Source: Capitella teleta (taxonomy: Eukaryota > Annelida > Polychaeta > Capitellidae). Taken from it: a stretch of DNA of 64,000 nt. The notes beneath the pieces were generated by a model. The model saw only the letters and a program-made list of their open reading frames with translations, did not search any database and was not told the DNA's origin. How positions within the stretch are numbered: the first letter of the stretch is position 1; the number at the start of each line of letters is the position of its first letter. Below are positions 59,661 through 64,000 of this stretch, piece by piece. The stretch covers positions 1,896-65,895 of the forward strand of contig KB296106.1 in NCBI GenBank assembly GCA_000328365.1, read 5' to 3'. The translations under genes were made by a program, and so were the position numbers.

Positions 59661-60274
59661 GTCATCTCTTGGATGGCGTTTCAATACAAATTCCCTGCTT
59701 TGTTTTGATTTTAGGAGATCATCTTAGTCGATGATTAGTGCTACTGTCACGACTAAAAGAAAAAAAAATAGAATTAAAAAAAAAAAAAAAAAAAAATAAG
59801 AAGAAAAAAAAAGAATAGCACGAGAGAGTTACCTTAATTATGCACCCAATTAAGCTTATGCATTGTCCAGGGCCCTGTTTGCCGCCAAAAGTAGAAATAC
59901 CGCAGAATGTTGAGTGCAGTCTTTTTGAGATACATTTGCATAAATATTGATGACATTGAAATATAAATGATTTTTTTTTCCGAACACATGCGTTTGGGGG
60001 TCGATTATACACTGTGCCACTGTGTAAGGTAGCATCGTATGCCGCACGTGACAATTGTGGATTTACGTCTCCGTCAACACTCAGCGTAGGAATATGGACG
60101 CCAAAGTAGAAACCTGGGATTGGGGTTAACTCAATACTCAATACTCTTTTTTGATGGCTCCCAAGGGGTCTACATCCGGCATGTTACCATAGACAGTAAT
60201 ACACATCGCCCTGACTTAGTTTTCAATTGAACAGCACTGCAGAGTCTCCGAAAAATAATTATAGCTCACAACCA

Positions 60275-60385
60275 TAACGCCTCGTTCGGACCTCGAACTC
60301 AAGGCCTCAACCTTCAATTGCGACATAGCATTGCAGTCAGTTAGGTGGTTATAACGATTGAGCTACTTGCGATCTAACGAAAGGA
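60275..60385 (-). repeat. tRNA-like SINE fragment (candidate)
   Basis: On the minus strand, gtagctcaatcgttat (A-box-like, near 60355-60370) is followed by gagttcgaggtccg (B-box-like, near 60287-60300). The order and distance suit a tRNA-derived SINE head with a long variable region. It is not a functional tRNA because no paired acceptor stem is seen. Confidence 0.45.
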
Positions 60386-61931
60386 GTAAGCTGTAATCTC
60401 GGTCCCGGGTTCTGCTTTGGGCCTGAATAATGCGATCGAGTTCTAGATATGGTGAACCTGCTAAACCCCAAAAACTTGGCACCCCAGAGGGGAACGCAAG
60501 CAGTCATGCGGAACGTTATGATTCTAAAGAGATGGAAAGTTGAGGGAAATTTCTTAAATCATAACGCTTACATGGTTGAGAAATAGAATCATAACGCTCT
60601 AGCTTATTAGTATGTACTCTGGTAAAGCGGCTGTGTCATCGACCATTCATAACGCATTCAAGAGGACATACAGAAAACGCATCTAGTGGGAAATGACCAG
60701 AAAATATAATATTTATCGCACTTATCATAAGCGCCGAGCTTTTTACTTCCAGCTGAGCTATTTGCCGATTAAATTAAACCATAATCGATGACATCAAATG
60801 CGGAAGCGGGTCCATTCAGGACAAAACCATCAAAATTGAGCAGTGGTCGTTTCTAGATTGAATAATTTTTTTTTGTATGCGTGTGTCATGGTGGATATGT
60901 TTTTATTCACTGCTACATGCATTATAATCAAGATAATATTGGGCTGAATACGGACAAAATTGGAACAAACAATTTTTTGTTAGCATTCTATAGGGAACTA
61001 TGCCCATACCTGGAATTAGAATTGACATTTGAGGACGAAAATCGGGGCAAAAATGTAAGTGCTCCAAACATATGCATATAATATAATACATGTATTAAAT
61101 TTAAGAAAGATACGAAACCAAGCCATTAGTACAAACTTACAGAATGCAAGTTCAGTCGACGTGGTTAATGGCATGCACGTACGAACGACCGGGGGGTCAT
61201 TGAACCCGCGCACAAAAGATCACCTGGCCGCAAAATTGTATCTAAAACAGGAAATGCCGTGAAAACCATTTCTTCGCCGCATTCAGCATTTCAACGAATT
61301 TCAATTAAGTAGCTTGCCTGTGATAATCATTAGTCAAAAATATGTATAGACGAATTTTTTTAAAGAAATACACTGATTAGTCACTAATTAGTATAATGCA
61401 ACAGGGGTGTATAATGGAAGCATTGTGTTTCGGCGTCAAAGCGTGAAGAAAAGTTGCCTTGTCATTTCATCCTCGCACCTTGACGCCAACGACGTCAATG
61501 CTTTCCGGTAACACACACATTTCAAAAGTCCAAAATTTGGCCAACGTCAGTCACTAAGTAATCATTCGCAGCTATCCAGGTGCCATGGTTACGTGTAAAT
61601 TCGCCTTAAATTATGTATAGGCTAGTGCACATTACGCATAACATATTATTATTATATTCATTATTTAGGCCAATAAGAATGGAGATTATTTGTTATATTG
61701 AAATCTCCAGTTAATGAATAACATATCCTGAATAAGTGTGTTATTTTATTCTTATTTTTTACATTCTGAGATTTCGTCGATTTCATTACCAATTAAGCAG
61801 CCACTCAGTGGTGATGGATCGTCGTATTTATGTAACACTTGTATGTGTAATACAAATAAACAAAATGCAAACAAATATAAAGGCAAAACATAATAACAAA
61901 AACACTGTAACTCAATTATGGGACACATCTT

Positions 61932-62050
61932 TAAGGGATCGTTAATCCTACTTAAGATCTTTCAGGGATCGTTAATCCTACATTGAATTTTTCAGGGACC
62001 GTTAATCTCATTTTGGATCTTTTAGGGACCATTAATCCTACTACTGATTG
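61932..62050 (+). repeat. 30-base minisatellite, four copies
   Basis: The unit starts at 61934, 61964, 61994 and 62024, exactly 30 bases apart. Each unit opens with a variant of agggatcgttaatccta and continues with a variable T-rich half. Copies differ at several positions, so the array is old. Confidence 0.85.
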
Positions 62051-63434
62051 ACACTCTGATTCAATTATGACAAAATTATTATGTAAATGTGCCTCAAAGC
62101 TACTTATTTTACCCCATACGTTGAAGTTGCATAGCTATGGATAATTGCAATAGTATACAGGCACCAGATTCTGTAAATGCACGTAGAATAAGTGTCCCAC
62201 TATGTGGTAGAGTACGTGCATTCAAGCGAACTGGGGTATAACACTTTTACCCCAGGGTATATTTTGATGCCTGGTTATATACAGCGGCCAGTGACTTTGT
62301 GGAATATAGTTTTTCTTATACCTCACTACCACCTCTCATTCCTCTACTGCTGAACTCCCTAGTGCTAGACGAAAAAATGAAGATGCTCATAAATTATTAC
62401 TTAATTCATTAGAGGCATCGAAACATTCCTCTATAGCTCTATACATTAATTAGCATAATATATCCAACTTCACGGACAATTCACTATTCATATATGGAAT
62501 GAAAGTGAAATGAAATACATTGTAAACAATATTTTATTGCGGAAGGTCAGTAGTAATGTACATTGGACTAAATAAACATTATTATAAACAATTATAAACA
62601 CAAATAATCTGTAACATTAAAACAACCAGCAAAAGGTGATAAAAGCAAAATGTTTATTATCACTAAAGTGACTAAACATGAAAAACATTGCAAAAAATCA
62701 ACTCATTGTACATATAGTGTAATTATTTCTCTCTTTTTTTAAAATTAATCCTCATTACAATTACATATTATAAATAGCTACTTGGTATTTGTTTCAAAGA
62801 TCTTTAAATGGGTACACGACATTAATAAAATCTGACATCTGATATCTGACATCTTACACAGTGATGCCATCAAATACTGATGCAACCAATGGGGTCACGG
62901 AGTGCGCCCATGCATGCAACAGATCTACTTTTTAGACAGGCGGCAGCAGGTTATAAACGACGAGGCGGCATTATAATTACGAGGACCTACGGAGACCTCG
63001 ATCTCTGCCGTGGAAAATTTATGGGTTCATCATTAGTTTCTATACGGCATATATATACGGCATATAATATAATCACCCATATCACAGGTGTTGTATATAA
63101 TAAGGGGTAATCCTTCGTTCTTCAGTTTACCTGTGCCCGACGTCAGTGGAACGCCTGCAAGAATTGCGTTACGTAATTTGGGGCGCTATAATATGACCAT
63201 TTGCGCGAGGATTGTCAATTGCCTTTTGTCTATCGCATAGCATAAAACGATAGAGCCAGGCCAGGTTTTAAGGTGAGTGCACAGGTTAATGATGCAGTCA
63301 TTAATGTCAATCATTGCTGCAATGTGGCCCTTTGACTTTTGATTACCGGCATTCTACTGAACTGTTTGCATAAAATTTAATGTATTCTTTATTACCACAC
63401 TGAGGTTTTCTAATTGATATATCTACGTTTCATC

Positions 63435-63520
63435 TACAGTAAAACCTCGATGTGTCGAAGTATGTGGGGTGAGCTCAATTACTTCGACTTAGGGATACTT
63501 CGACGGACGGATCGAGGCCG
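63435..63520 (+). mobile_element. Tigger/pogo-like DNA transposon terminal fragment
   Basis: The stretch TA-CAGTAAAACCTCGATG, then tcgaag, then cgacttagggatacttcg, fits the terminal inverted repeat of Tigger/pogo elements, which insert at TA. The opposite end was not found, so it is a solo end or a decayed MITE. Confidence 0.55.
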
Positions 63521-63872
63521 TTATGATATGATCGTTATGATTTCAAATCGTGTGGATACATATATGAATAAACGTGTATATGAATACTATGCAATAAATG
63601 AAATTGTAATTATGAGATAAACTCTTAGAATATTACAATTTCAATTTCTGCATTTCAAAAATCATTAATGGCTCTGCTCCGACCCCTGCATTTTCCAACT
63701 TTTGATCAGCCAGACCGTTCATTCAATGCCTCAATTGAATTATGTAGATTTGTACATTTGTCTTTTTCAAAAAAAGCTGAGGTGTTTGTTGCAAAAACAG
63801 CCATGAGTTGTTATGTTTATTTAAAAAATCTAAATATAAAACTGGTTTGTATCCAAATTGTATATAATATTA

Positions 63873-63985
63873 AATCTGGTAAGAAGTCAATTTTGAAAGA
63901 CGGAGCAGCATTTTAATTCTGTGTGATCGCGAGAAGAGCGCACTGCATGAGAGAGGCGCCTGACCCAAAACTATGGAATGCACCG
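63873..63985 (+). repeat. Dispersed repeat, copy 2
   Basis: It matches copy 1 at 59554-59660 in the same orientation, about 4.3 kb away. It may continue past the window end. Confidence 0.55.
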
Positions 63986-64000
63986 GCGATTGCAAACTAT

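Larger units (their letters stand above)
59475..64000. other. Distal upstream flank with small repeats
   Basis: No protein gene is supported. It contains an A-rich tract (59757-59815), a tRNA-like fragment, scattered cataacgc words at 60560, 60590 and 60648, a 30-base tandem repeat, a Tigger-like end, and two related segments at the edges, each listed separately. Confidence 0.45.

Noticed and set aside
61579-61592. Possible X-box upstream of Prdm3/16
   Set aside because: It has two mismatches to the consensus in either direction. A similar near-match at 53757 also fails.
61932-62050. CRISPR-like array
   Set aside because: The units are contiguous, diverged and in an animal genome; this is a minisatellite.

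Overview
The window is genomic DNA of an invertebrate animal from a draft assembly; 58642-59474 is a run of N. The genes have spliceosomal introns. The main gene is a single Prdm3/16-type gene (the family is split into MECOM and PRDM16 in vertebrates), and the repeats are a CR1/L2-like LINE, a Ty3/Gypsy fossil, a THAP/DDE transposon, tRNA-like SINE pieces and a Tigger-like end. An echinoderm, hemichordate, cephalochordate or lophotrochozoan would all fit. I cannot name the species from sequence alone.

Layout. 1-5.5 kb is a pile of broken mobile elements, all read on the minus strand. 5.75-6.72 kb holds a four-exon plus-strand gene for a NUDT8/NUDT7-type mitochondrial CoA diphosphatase. It converges on a three-exon minus-strand gene (7.29-9.70 kb) for CFAP107 (C1orf158 family), a structural protein of motile-cilium doublet microtubules. 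From 9.7 to 32.3 kb there is a 22.6 kb stretch with no protein gene I can support, only small repeats and candidate regulatory motifs. From 32.3 to 55.05 kb lies a complete minus-strand Prdm3/16 gene in seven coding exons (1019 residues predicted). It starts with a 12-codon exon encoding MRSKPKARKLAA, continues with three PR/SET exons, an isolated zinc finger and a linker exon, and ends with one 2.1 kb exon holding both remaining finger clusters, the CtBP motif and the acidic tail. 55-64 kb is its upstream flank: repeats, the assembly gap and no gene.

How it fits together. All splice phases of Prdm3/16 agree across 20 kb, and each exon matches the expected part of MECOM/PRDM16, so this model is the most secure and most useful result. 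Notable points are: two zinc fingers missing from the first DNA-binding cluster; a PR-domain cassette that could be skipped without changing frame; a weak splice donor inside that cassette; a tandem pair of RFX X-boxes in intron 5 and another in intron 2; and a triple DR1 nuclear-receptor motif in the downstream desert. The desert beside a developmental regulator suggests a long-range regulatory domain, which is inference. I found no clear evidence of an entirely new biological system.
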